A DNA stretch of 64,000 nucleotides from Thozetella sp. PMI_491 (lineage: Eukaryota > Ascomycota > Sordariomycetes > Chaetosphaeriales > Chaetosphaeriaceae): assembly GCA_021432635.1 (NCBI GenBank), contig MU270060.1, forward strand, positions 1-64,000, in the 5' to 3' direction. The notes below the pieces were generated by a model, which was given only the letters and a program-made list of their open reading frames with translations, made no database searches and was not told the DNA's origin. Shown piece by piece: positions 32,950 through 44,484 of the stretch (position 1 is its first letter; the number at the start of each line of letters is the position of its first letter). Both the position numbers and the translations under genes were made by a program.

Positions 32950-34180
32950 ATGGCACCTGGACGCATCTCCGAGGTCCCTGCAGAGACCCTCCCGCTTCAC
33001 AGCAAAGAGACTGTGAAATCGGCTTACCCACAGCCGCTGAGGTTAAGTGGTGCGCTCGAGAAGTTCAAGTATGAAGAATCGACTCCTGCCATTGGCCGCG
33101 AGTTCTTTGACGTAAACATCGTCGACGATCTACTGAATGCACCCGACGCCGACGATCTCCTCCGGGACCTCGCCATCACTAGTACGTATAAGTTGAGCGA
33201 GCACGGTTATGTCAGATTCGCCTGACTAACTCGAAATAGTCTCGCAAAGAGGCGTTGTCTTCTTCCGGGCCCAGGACAACCTCACCGATGGCCTGCAAAA
33301 GCAACTCGTCCACCGTCTGGGCCAGCTAGCCGGGAAACCGGCGGAATCTACTCTGCACATCCACCCTGTGTACAACAACACGGCCGAGTTCGGTGTCCCA
33401 GACGATGCTGAGATCAGCACCATCAGCTCTGTTGAGCGGAACAAGGTGTTCAGGTTTGAGCGCGAGAAGGACAGAAGGCGCTACGACTCGGCCGACTGGC
33501 ACTCGGACATTCAATTTGAGCCCGCACCGGCCGATTACACCTCACTGCGCCTGACGCAGCTACCTAGAACCGGCGGCGACACGCTTTGGGCATCGGGCTA
33601 CGAAATATACGATCGTTTCTCCAAGGCGTACCAGCAGTTCTTCGACAGCCTGACGGCGACCTTCATCGGGGATGGCTTCATCCGGGCGGCCAACAACAAC
33701 CCGGAGAAGGTGAAGTTGTACGAAGAGCCCCGAGGAAACCCCAAGAACATTGGACGGGCACTTTCAGCAGTCCACCCTGTCGTACGGACCAATCCCGTGA
33801 CAGGCTGGAAGAGTGTCTTCGCCGTGGGCCCGTTCCCTAAATACATCAACGAGCTGACCGCGCGCGAGTCGGAGGAGCTGTTGGCAAGGTTTAGGGCCGT
33901 CATCACCGAGAACCACGACCTCCAAGTCCGGTTTAAGTGGAGGAATGAGAACGACATTGGTAAGAACCTCTCGTCCCCTGCGGGCCCTGCTACGCATAGT
34001 CTAACAAGGACCCTAGCGATCTGGGACAACCGAAGCGCGTTCCACAGTGCCACCTTTGACTACGAAGGATTGGGAGATCGTTTGGGTCATCGTGCGGTTG
34101 GTATCGGCGAGGTACCTTACCTTGACCCCCAAAGCAAGTCGCGGACAGAGGACCTAGCCGCGCCGGCGCAGGCACATTAA
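32950..34180 (+). CDS. TauD/TfdA-type 2-oxoglutarate/Fe(II) dioxygenase
   Basis: Three exons, 32950-33181, 33240-33959 and 34017-34180, giving 371 residues; introns of 58 and 57 nt. The iron-binding triad is complete: His165 and Asp167 in WHSDIQF and the distal His327 in NRSAFHSATFD. Arg343 in GHRAVGIGE should bind 2-oxoglutarate. RGVVFFRAQDNLTD and the TLWASGYEIYD block are typical of fungal sulfonate or alkylsulfatase-type members that release sulfite from organosulfur compounds. The exact substrate is open. No signal peptide, so cytosolic. The ATG at 32950 (acaATGG) gives the usual length for the family. Confidence 0.9.
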
Positions 34181-34549
34181 ACATGGGATGAGCCGGCTTA
34201 CATTTGTAGCGTGCGTTGATGCACGTCTGAAAGAATTAGCGTGTTGATGTATTAGAACGACTATGAAATATGAAAATATACTCTTCTGTGGATGTCAGGC
34301 AGAGCAACGCATGTCTCCCCTTAATTCTCGGAAGCTGCTGCCCCCGGATCTCGGGCCAGATGTGACCCGGGATCGATAGGAGGCGCCTCGCCCGTCCCCC
34401 ATTTCTCGGATAAACGGGACGACCCCCCTAGGATGGTATCCCAATTTTAGGCTCCGTGACCTTGCGTTCGGGTTATAAGGAGAATCCTGGGGATAGATGG
34501 TCAATTGAACTTTCAATTCTTCGTTGCCTATATCACTGAAGTGCATACG
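34181..34549. other. intergenic, promoter of the acetylesterase gene
   Basis: No gene seen in these 369 nt. Confidence 0.5.
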
Positions 34550-35440
34550 ATGGTGAGCTCAATTATTTTCGCTTCGGCTCTAATCACAGCTGGGCCCAGT
34601 AATGTACCCGCTTTCTTCCTTGCTGGCGACTCGACTACGGCGATCAATGGCGGTTGGGGAAATGGCCTCTTGGCTACACTGACTTCGCCGGCCATTGGTT
34701 TGAATATCGGCAAGAGTGGCGCGACAACCAAGTCTTTCCAAGCAGGCGGCTATTGGAAAAACGTGACTAGCCACATATCGCAATACGCATCGACGAACGA
34801 CGTTTATGTGACCATCAGCGTAGGCTACGTGCCTCTCCAATGTCTCACGATCTGGCTCTGACGGCGCTAAAACTGACCATTCTTAATATCCAATAGTTTG
34901 GGCATAACGATCAAAAGGAATCAAGCGGAGTCAGCCTCGAGCAATACAAGACTAATCTCATAAACTTCGGTAACCAGGTCAAAGAGCAAGGGGGCAAGCC
35001 CGTGAGTGTTTACCCTTCGGCGGCCAGGGGGTTATTTACTCCCAAAGGTGAAACTTGGGGTCTAAGGATTTGCTAATGATACGCAGCTCTTTGTGTCTTC
35101 ACTTACTCGTCGGGCGTTCCCCAGCGGGAAGCCTCATAATGCGGACGACTCGCTCGCCGAGCAGCGGACTCTTACCAAGGAGGCGGCTGAGGCGACTAAC
35201 GCTACATTTATCGATTTTAACAGGGCAAGCTTGAATTATGTTAACCAGATCGGGCAACCAGAGGCGGCCAAGTTCAACTTGGAGAAGAGCGACAAGACCC
35301 ATTTGAACGCGTGGGGCGAGACAGTGTTTGGGCGCATGCTTGCAGACTTGATCGCGCGGGAAATACCTGTACTGGAGCGCTGGATAAACAAAAATAAGAC
35401 GCTGAGCGATGCGATCTGGGCCGGATTGCCTCCTCCTTAG
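34550..35440 (+). CDS. SGNH/GDSL esterase, rhamnogalacturonan acetylesterase type (CE12)
   Basis: Three exons, 34550-34819, 34897-35001 and 35087-35440, giving 242 residues; introns of 77 and 85 nt. The SGNH blocks are all present: block I FFLAGDSTTA with nucleophile Ser28, the block II Gly in NIGKSGATT, block III FGHND with Asn94, and block V DKTHLN with Asp194 and His197. This order and spacing fit family CE12, which removes acetyl groups from pectic rhamnogalacturonan. A hydrophobic start (MVSSIIFASALITAG) is a short and weak signal peptide. One N-glycosylation site lies in NVTS. Pectin deacetylation outside the cell would suit a plant-debris life style; other acetylated substrates are possible. 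Confidence 0.88.
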
Positions 35441-35799
35441 AACATGTCCGGAGCATCTCAGAGTGGGACGTCGTCAAGGGAGGGGTGGAATGGCAAAAGG
35501 GCAGACATTTGGTGTTACTACTCTCTTTCCGGTGCAATCACCATCATGCAGCTAGTGTTTCTAAAAAGGCAAGTAATGCTCCTCTGCATGTCCATCTACC
35601 TGTGATGTCATCGGATTTTGCACGGGCATTGGCTCGGCATTAACCATGGACGCTATACTAACTCCGTCGGGTTGATCAAAATATAAAACGATTGGGCTAG
35701 ATCCGTCTAGTGTAATAAGATAGGTACTTTCGTCTAGCTACACCCAACCCCACGAGGTAAAATTGAAAGGGGGTAAATGAAAGCTAATCCAAGACGACA
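35441..35799. other. intergenic, promoter of the SDR gene
   Basis: 359 nt with no gene; AT-rich near 35679-35765. Confidence 0.5.
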
Positions 35800-36711
35800 A
35801 TGACGACCTCAGCTGTGTGGCTCATAACGGGCTGTTCCTCTGGCTTCGGTCTCGAGCTCGCCCGCGCTGTGCTTGCTAGAGGGCACCAGGTCATAGCGTC
35901 CTCTCGCACTCCAGCCAAGACTCCGGAGCTCGTCGAGGAAGTTAAAAGTAAAGGCGGCAGCTGGATTTCTCTCGATGTAACCGCCGACGACGTCAAAGCT
36001 AAGATCGCCGAAGCAACTGCCATTCATGGCCGCATAGACGTGCTCGTCAACAACGCAGGCACAGGCATTAATGCCGGGTTCGAAGATCTGAGGTACTAAG
36101 CCACGCGCCGAATGAGTTAAATGGTAAAGTTTCTAACCGAGCCTGGCAGTGACGCGGACTTCCAAGCGCTGTTTAGCACAAATGTCCTTGGGACCATCAA
36201 GGCAACCCAGGCTGTCCTTCCGTACATGCGAGCTCGCCGCGCCGGAACGATTATCAACATCAGCTCCACAAGCGGATTGCGGGGCCTGGCATCGATGAGC
36301 GCATATGCAGCCTCCAAGTTTGCTCTCGAGGGCATCAGCGAGTCTCTCGCGGCCGAGTATGCCGAGTTCGGCATCAGGGTCATCCTGGTCGAGCCGGGAA
36401 TGTTCCGGACGGCCTTTCTGGGAGACAAGACGGGCGTGAGCCGGCCGATGAGCGCCTTCTACGAGGGCACGGCGACGGAGAAGATGCTGCAATTTCTGGA
36501 CAACTCGGACGGTAAACAACCAGGAGATCCAGTGAAGGCAGCCGAGCAGATATGCGATTTCGCCACTGAGCAGGGGCTAGCAAAGGGGCTGGGCAAGTAT
36601 TTGAGGTTACCACTGGGAAATTCGGCCATAAAAGGAGCCCTCGGCAAAGCAGAAGGATTGAGAGATAATTTTGAGGCGGTGGCGCATATCGCCCGGAGTT
36701 GTGATTACTGA
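35800..36711 (+). CDS. classical short-chain dehydrogenase/reductase
   Basis: Two exons, 35800-36092 and 36150-36711, giving 284 residues with a 57-nt intron. The cofactor motif is TGCSSGFG (residues 10-17), then NNAG (84-87), active-site Ser137 and the pair Tyr150/Lys154 in YAASK. The Ser-Arg following the second strand (ASSRTPAK) favours NADPH. Closest known type by motif is the fungal oxidoreductase group that reduces ketones or retinol-like substrates. No targeting signal. It converges with the damaged LysM gene and is 359 nt from the acetylesterase gene; no shared pathway is evident. Confidence 0.9.
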
Positions 36712-36886
36712 GGGCGGACGATGCCGAGGCGTGTAGGTAAGGGTATCTTGAAACGAAAGTATTTCTCATAAAAAAACAAGTTATTAGCTGTACGCTTTAC
36801 ATTAGACACTGCCAAAGAATACCACAAAGCTGATGTGAGCATCCATCACATATCTAAACTCCAACAGTTCCTCGCCCCCCGCGCAC

Positions 36887-37764
36887 TCACGCACTCACAC
36901 AAACGTAATACCCAAGCCACAGGCTATCGCAGCTGGCATCTACATAACCATTCCAGGCCAGGATCTCAGCCAATGTGATGCTCTTAGCCTGTTCAATGGA
37001 GTAGCAGCTGTCACCGGACTCGACTTGATAATAGATTTGGCAGCTACTTACGATGCTGGGCATCAGAGGTGACGGGATGCTAGACGTGGGCGTCGTGGTG
37101 GTTGTCAGGGCAATGGTGGTTGCTGTATAACCCGTCACGCCCACACAGACATAGTTGCCTAGTCAGAGGTTGTCGCAGGCTGGGATTGTTAGTACACAGG
37201 AACGCTAAGCAATTCTCTCCACCGGAGGTAGAACTGACTCGAGTCAACAAAGGGGTTCCATGATGAGAATTCAGTAGCGGCAATCCCATGCTGCGCTTCA
37301 ATGGTGGAGCATTGATCGCCTAACACCACCAGATGGAAGCTGTTGCAGTTGTCAGCTAGGGCTGACCGAGTTGGCTCGGGTGACGACGAAGACGTCGTAG
37401 AGGTGGTAACTGGGGTGATGGATGTCTTGGTTGACGTGGAGATGATATTGGTGCTACTGCTGGTACTCGTTGTCATCTTGGCCTTCTCGGTGGAAGAGGA
37501 AGCGCTGCTGGTAGTGGTGACTTCTGATACGGTACCGATGACGCAGTAGCTCTGTCCAGTAGCTAACGTCGGACATGAAACACCTGGATTGAGTGTCTCA
37601 AATGAAGCCTCTGTTAGACCCCACTCCGTGGCAAAGGACGAACAGGTGTCGCCGCTGTTGGCGGCCGGGCTGAAGTTGCAGGTGAGGTTTTGACGGGCCT
37701 CCAGGGGGAGTGCTACAAGCAGCTGTGGTGCGAGGCTTAGCACGATGAGAGATACGAAGCTCAT
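36887..37764 (-). pseudogene. secreted three-LysM protein with an in-frame stop
   Basis: Minus strand, signal peptide at residues 1-19, then a LysM with CNFSPAANSGDTCSSFATEWG, a Ser/Thr-rich linker, a second LysM (CNSFHLVVLGDQCSTI) and a third (CQIYYQVESGDSCYSI) ending at 36887. The first exon is 37239-37764 and an intron starts at 37238 (gtcagt). With the acceptor ending at 37180 the second LysM regains its conserved Cys-Asp-Asn-Leu, but the next codon, 37165-37163, is TGA where Trp is expected (the equivalent position of the third LysM reads TGG). With a further acceptor ending at 37159 the stop is spliced out and a 265-residue frame stays open, yet that removes the conserved Cys. LysM proteins bind chitin; fungal secreted ones can hide chitin from host immunity or protect the wall. 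Confidence 0.75.
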
Positions 37765-39827
37765 GGCTATGGCTGTATAGACAAAGTAACTAAGGAGTGG
37801 TCACGGATATGGAGAGAGAGCCGCATGAGGCCTCGGGAGAACAGGGACCGGGGCAGGTGTGAAGAGCAAAGATCGGCGGGCAATGAGCTCGTTTCATGGC
37901 CGAGCCATTATACCATCTCCCATCGCGGCGACTTGGACGACGAATCCACGATATAGAGTTGGAAATAGGCAACATAGCCCAAGCCTGGAGGGATTTGAGG
38001 AAACCAGTACTGCTGGTTTGCAGGAGTTAATTGCCATCATGACTGGCACTCGCTCCAAAGACCACATAGAGCAGGAATGACGGCGTACCAGTGCATACCT
38101 AGTACTTTAGCCGGACAGAGACAGAACAACGTACTAAGTGGACATGGAGTGGCCGATGTAACATAGTATCAAGGCGACGAGGTTCTCCACGCTGCCAAGT
38201 CCTGCATCGTGATTTGCTGCCTAGGAGCGGGCCCACGTCTACGGAGCAACACGACTCACGCGAGGTACTTTCAGTTACCTACCTAGTTGGCGGCGGCACA
38301 ACCCTCTCCAAGGATGGCCAAGCATCGGGCCGACACCACAAAGGCCCCTCGTAACCAGTGGCTCGGAACTGCACTAGACCAATTCTACAACATGTTTGGA
38401 GATATTCGTTCCCTTCTAGAGGAGGTGTTCTGTAGAGTGGGCTGCGGTTTTTGGCTAGCCTGTTTAGAGGACGCCTGGCCCTTTTTATTGGCCAATTATT
38501 ACCCTCCCAAGTCCCTCTGCTATTTAAAGTATACTGCTCAGTTGGCAGAGGTACATCCTTTCGTTCGTAAGTCAAGATTATTCAATCCTCCCTTTACTAG
38601 TTAGTGGCACTGTATTGACTGAACTAAGGTTAGGGTATATGTTGCTCCCTATGCCTGCCTTACGCTGATACTTAGTCTCTTCGGCCCCGGCGGAGCGACG
38701 TACCCTGGGCGCGTAACAGTCTCAAGTCTCGATCTGCCACAAACAGGTTCAAACAGCTCAATCCAGAAGCCACCTGAGCAAGGATGAAGAATACAATACA
38801 GTGAAGCACCGCACTTGCTACACTTTAGCAGCCTTCTCGCGCATCCAACCCCTTTCGGTAATAGCAAGTGCAATGTATCATGGCTGCCTTCTTTGTTGTT
38901 GCAGAATGGGAGGAAAGAAGCGCCTTTTGGCGTCTACGGAGAGCGCTCGCGTATATATATGATCAAAGGGGCTACAGGGGTGGTTGACCGGGGAATCAGG
39001 GGTAGTACGTGCTGTGACACGATGAGCAAGATGCCAACCTATATAAGCATAGATACAAGTGTTACGCCATGTGGCGAAGTCTGCAGTCGCGCTACATCGT
39101 TAGTACCCCTTCAAAGACGACTGAAGGAACTTCTCGCTTGATAGCTAATTGTCAGGTGCTTGGTGGAAACCGAAGAAAGAGTTTGCGATAGCATCATATT
39201 TAGTAACGTCTGCTCGTGCTGGTTATCAAGGGCTAATAACCTACATGTTTACTCCAGAATGAAGTACTGACTTCACAAACAAAAGCGTACTCGTAAATAG
39301 AGTAATTGCAATAAGCGTTAGGGAACGAAATAAATGGTTGGCAGACTATTTCTCAGACATCAACCCGTCCTGACCCGACACACCGTGGAGCACACGACGC
39401 CTCGCACTCCATTTTGAAAGGATAAATCGTTCCGAATCTTGTATCATCCGATAAAGGAAAACGAGTGCCGTGTAGACATCCAATGGATGCAACGTCTACC
39501 TTGAGTTAGGGGGGGAATGGCAAGCGGAAAGTGAGACAGGGTTTATATAACCCATAGCGATGTAGTTTGCAACCCTAGGCAACCTTGAAGAGCAGCAAGA
39601 ACAACGAAAAACGAGAAAATGACTAAGTTTGAAAGAAAGACTTTACTTCGATCTCACAGAACCGTTGCAATAGATAGAAGATGCGGCGCGACATTTATCA
39701 CAAGTCCACAAGTCGTGGTCTGCACGGGCTGGCAAAAGCCTTGTTCTTCACCGAGGAAATAATGCTATCCACAATCCATGAGCGACGTGCGAGACATCGC
39801 TGGTAGAATATTCCCTATCAATGGTTG
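37765..39827. other. gene-free stretch of 2.1 kb
   Basis: No supported gene. Several 60-110 codon frames lack domains. A tatataac element lies near 39543. The sequence is less GC-rich than the core region. Confidence 0.45.
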
Positions 39828-40662
39828 TCACGAATGCTCGGGATAATCGTCGAACGGCAATCTCAAGATAGCGGGATCAATAAATTGGATCGGCGTCGGA
39901 GCACAGTTGTCTTGGGCGGTAGCTTCGTTCCGGCGTTCGCCTGCATCCATGGACGAGGCATGCTCGTCGTCGGAAGAGCCCACGAAGGTCTGCAGGGAGG
40001 TCGTGGGACTCTCCACCATAGCATCCGCCGACTGGCACACCTCAATCAGCTGAGGAGCTAGCGCCCAGAACATGGCGTTGAAGGTCTTTTGATGCCACTC
40101 ATCAAGGCCATGCCGCATTGCGTACTGTGCTTGCAGCTGGTCCATCTTCTCTCGCATGAACCGTGGCGGGGACTCGACAAGCCCTCGGATCTTGGCAGGG
40201 TCGAGGACAAACGGGTTGATGGATGCCAGGTCGGGGCCGGGGAAGAGATATGCCACAATTCCGCGCCATTGCGCCACCGCCGCGTCCCCAGTTTCAGCCG
40301 ATGTTGGCAAGAGCGAACGGGGACCTTGGCCATCGCGATCGGGTTTGTCACGATGATCTTGCAAGGCGGACTCGGTGGGGAAACAAGCATAGCACTTGAT
40401 GCATTGATAGACTTCTTTCTTGGGATGGCAACGTTTGATGTGCTCGCTGGCGTAAGCTGTTAGCTGTCTATTATCGCTGCCGGGGAGGTATTCCTTACCG
40501 AAGACGATAGATCTCCTCGAACCCGTTGCCATGGCACGCCCGGGTTGTCTTGTGGGAGTTGGGGGTGATGACCGAGTAGGGGCATGCGAACCTCACCCCC
40601 CTTCGGGACTTTTCCTTGCGCTTGGCCCGACGCACTTCGAGCGTGGGTGCCGAGTTGCTCAT
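39828..40662 (-). CDS. fungal C2H2 zinc-finger protein, copy A
   Basis: Two exons on the minus strand, 40499-40662 and 39828-40446, with a 52-nt intron; 260 residues. After a basic start (VRRAKRKEKSRRG) comes the fungal-specific finger pair: an irregular first finger (FACPYSVITPNSHKTTRAC then RLREHIKRCH) followed by a second of type YQCIKCYACFPTESALQDH. The remainder has no domain I can name; it is mixed helical with FWALAPQLIEVC. The intron splits the Arg codon just before Glu-His in phase 2, the same place as in copy B at 44.5 kb, so the two share ancestry. Proteins with this finger pair are frequent in filamentous fungi, often near HET or STAND genes; function unknown, a nuclear role presumed. 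Confidence 0.8.
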
Positions 40663-43600
40663 CGTTCGAGGCCTGAATCACGCCGAGCGACAGCAGATTG
40701 CACGGCAGCGGTGGATATACTGCAATCCGCAGCAACTCAGAGGTCGGCCAATTCGTACTGATCCGAGAGCCTGCGAGCACAATTAATTGCCAACATCAAA
40801 TTGCTGCAGTACCCGTGTCGTCGATTCGAAGGTGATTAGCAGAGATGCGTCCATCCAAGTGGGGGGATACGGTCAACTACACGTGAGATCCCTAAATTCG
40901 GGACCCGAGCCTTGGGCCACGCCAATCAAATGCGCCAACCATGGAGCCGCACCGCTCGGAATTCGAGATTCTCTGAAAGGAATACGTCCACCGTTGGAGG
41001 TTGTTCGTTCCTTCAGACAGATAACCGCAATAGAGATTTCGTTTCGCTCTCCAGACCACTTGCTCGGAAAGCCAAACTAGCCAAAACATGGTGAACTCCG
41101 CCCACTCGGGTAGAGTCTTGAACGACGCCGACAGGCAAGAGACGCAACGCAGCTAGAGCAATAGAGCTGAAAGCTAACATGCGAGGCAGGTCGGTCGAAG
41201 ACAGCGATGATACCCCTATGCTCGGTGACTACCACGGCAACAAGGGTGTGGAATATCGGCACGAGCAAATCGCTCTGGGTGTGAAGACTCCAGGCGCACA
41301 AGCAAGACAGGAGGCTCTTCAGCAGGAGATCGACAGCGTCTCGAGACTGCTGAAGCCTGATGGTCCGCCACAAGGTGGGCACAATGATCTGGGAGCCTCA
41401 GGCGGCGTCCATGCGAGCACTGCAGGCTCGCAAGGAGCGGTGGGCAACCTCTCGAGTATGCCTCGGTCCAGTGGCCCAAACGGTACCATGGACAGGACCA
41501 CGTAAATCTGGCTTGAACCGAGTTCCGCTTTTTCCTGTCCCGACTTCGACTAAGTGAAGGCAGCGGACAGAGATGGTGCCGTGATTGCGGGATTCTTGGG
41601 AGAGGGGAATGTGTTGGCTTGAGATAGATTTTGGACGGGTTAGGGAAAGGCCGTAAACACTCCTTGTACTGAATCAGCCACTCTTCGGAGAATTAAACAC
41701 TGCGTTGGCTAGGGCGTGCCGTATAGAACGGTTGTATCCAACATGCTTTGCCTACCTTGCTTCCCTCACTCATTTGGTTCAAGTGAAATGCGGGCGTCGT
41801 AGGTGCTGTGAAATTGTCCTAGTGTAAGCGATCCGAACGAGCTTGGTGAAAGCCCTCCAGGTGCTCCTAGAAATGTCCTCGCCTAGGAAAGGCACGTCAA
41901 GAGCAAAACAGGTATTCGGTATCCCCGTCCACCCCCGTTGCCTTGATATGATGCGAAGGGCATCACAGGTAGTGATGGTATTGTTGCATGGCATTTGACC
42001 GGCGATGGCCAGTTTCCTTGCCGTAACTAATGAGACCTGCGAGCGGGTAGAAGTATTGCAGACAAGTATTAACGGCGCGGCTGGACCAAAAACCATCATG
42101 ATGGCTGTGGAGCTACTTGCTTCTTCTTGCTGTGTTGTCGCGGTCGCAACAAGCGCCTTGCACACACGAATGGTGGCGCGGTATGCAGGAAGACAGTTGA
42201 TACCCCTAGAAGCACTTGAATTTTACTTCCCAAGTGTCCCACGGGTTTGTTGTTTCTGGGAGGCAGGTTGGTGTTAGTTTTTTTTCAAGTTTTTCTTTCA
42301 GTAGTTTGTTGTTGCTTTTTTTTTTTTAAAAAAAAATAGCATCATGGCTCAACGCATGCCATTCGAGGTAAAATGATAGTTCATCTGTCATGTTAGCTAA
42401 TGAATTGTCAGGCGGAAGCGTTGATGAAATGACAGGCCAACGCTGGCCCCAAGTCTGCTCGGCGTCGGGATACTAGCGAGGTTCCTGACGGGAAGGCCCA
42501 TTTGTTATAAAACAGACGCAGACTGGCGGGTGTCCGTTCTTGGCTTTGTGAACACGTCCACGCCTCCTTCAAGACAAGAACCGATGCATCGCCTTGCGAT
42601 TCAGCCTGCTCATCGCGAGCAATGCTTACAGGTCACCAACTGATGCAAAACGCAGCAGTTGATCGAGCTATTCGTCCGTACACGTCTCGGACGAGCGCGG
42701 GAGAGCGAGCGACAGTGACAAGCTGCCCTAGTTCCCAGTGGTGAAGTTCTCCTTCGTGGTCGGCGCAGGGCAGGCGACAGATGCTTCAGTTTGAGAATGT
42801 TGGTACCATGAGGAATGTCCCATGGCGATGATTGTATGCGCAAGTGCCTTTGATGATAACTTGCAGCCGCTGCTCGCAAAGGAGATTTGCGTCGGTAGTT
42901 GTAAACCTCCAACATTTGTATCGGCGTAGGAGCGGGATTGCCCATAGGCGAGGGCCGAGGCTCCACACCTGATTCGCCCGAGCAGAAATAAGATCGTCGC
43001 CCGGTTTGTATGAGAAAGGAGAACGAGTGCTCTGGACCCACCATTCTACGTGAGATACTAAGAAAGTACCTAAAATATTGCAGGAGTCCCCGCTAATGTG
43101 AGGTTCATCATTATTTAATCACGTGGTGTCCCAAACTTCGAGACACTCTACGCTCAAATGCGCAATAAAAGATGAGCGGGGATTTGAGCATTGGTGCGCA
43201 TTTGCGCGTTAACTTGGCGGTTAACGCGCAAATGCGCATGTAGATCAAGTTTCTTCCGCCTCAGTCTGCTAATCAGGCAGACACCTTTCGAATCGGAGAG
43301 ATCAGTCGGATCATAACTTTTTCTACCATTGCTCGAGGTTGATGAGGCAAGGTTGGTTTCATGTGCAACTGAGGTTGATATTCTTAACTCGTTACACATA
43401 TTGTCTTTTGGGCTTCGGCCCAACCCCATAGCGCACGCAGTAGCTGCTCTATAGACCCCGACTGTTCCGCTTATTGCCCATGGATGCGGTCGAGGTTTTT
43501 CGCCGGACATGGTTGAGGCATCCCGGAAGCGACTTATGAACCCCTCAAATACAACCCAACCGTGAAAAGAACTACTGACTGAATGTAGCGATAGCTACGA

Positions 43601-44484
43601 AGCAGACTTCACGGACACTAAATTCAAAACAGCTACGAATATATTTATATATGCATAAGTAAAGGGACACTAGAAATAAGATCTGTTCAGTATTTAGCAT
43701 GTGTCTACTGTCTCTAAGAACCCGGACTCTAAATATGATGTCCAGCTGCCCCCAAATGCCTTCTACAAAGTATAGCTCGTGTGAATCCCTTGGGATGTAT
43801 TGAAAAGCAGATTCCCAGCGCCGGGCTGCGTAAGCAGCGCGGGGTTTAGTACGGAGCGCTGTAATGCCGAACTTCATAGAATGCTAACTTGTATTTATCG
43901 ACCCATTTCTAACATCGATTCGCCCTTTCTCATCTGCTAAGCTATAATTCTCGTAGGAAACTTGGACGGGGAAAAGCAGCAGCAGGCGTGTGACGAGACT
44001 AGAGCTGAATCCGAGCCCATTTCTTCAGGCGTGTATTGTGCTACACTCTGCAGAAGTGCGTGCCCAGCCTCCTAGTATCTAAGGGAGGTTAGGAAGCCGT
44101 TTACGTGAGCGGAGTATCCGGCTAAGACTACACAGGCAAGCATGTTTATCTTTTACCTGTTCCGAAGCTTAAATGCCAAGAACAGGATATATATGTTAGC
44201 TCTAGTAGTATGAAATATAAAAGAGTTATAGTGCCTACCCTTACATCGTTATAAGTCCCTAGTTGTGATAAGGATCTACTTTACTGCTGATTATTTTGAC
44301 GTAATATATACTGTATAGTGGTTGGTCCTTGATATGATGGTTTAAAAAATGGTTTCTCGGATTCTGATAGTTAAATTCTTACAATACTCTATATTTGATA
44401 TGGGTATTACTATGTATAAAATCCGGGATGCTCCTACGCCCCTCAGGTAGGTAGAGCAACCCCCATCCTGCTCCGGCACTTCCG
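40663..44484. other. 3.8-kb gene-poor gap with hairpin and AT-rich island
   Basis: No gene I can support. Short frames at 41179-41505, 42005-42277, 42610-43044 and 43154-43510 show no domain. The frame at 42610-43044 shares the six residues APTPIQ with the end of copy A and may be a relic. The gap contains a T12/A8 tract at 42318-42337, a perfect 19-bp inverted repeat (listed), and an AT-rich stretch at about 43560-44430. The composition is compatible with old, mutated repeat DNA. Confidence 0.45.
43195..43238. repeat. perfect 19-bp inverted repeat with 6-nt loop
   Basis: The left arm 43195-43213 (tgcgcatttgcgcgttaac) is exactly complementary to the right arm 43220-43238, with loop ttggcg. 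A third copy of the 10-mer caaatgcgca lies at 43155-43164, and ctcaaat/atttgag forms a second small inverted repeat at 43153-43188. It could form a cruciform or hairpin, be a binding site for a dimeric factor, or be the relic of a foldback element. Confidence 0.85.

Noticed and set aside
41179-42277. Short frames at 41179-41505 and 42005-42277 (and antisense 41779-42165)
   Set aside because: They have start codons in fair context but no recognisable domain or gene structure; could be orphan genes but not supported.
43154-43510. 118-codon minus-strand frame ending in the palindrome
   Set aside because: The end is coded by the inverted repeat itself and the rest has no family features.
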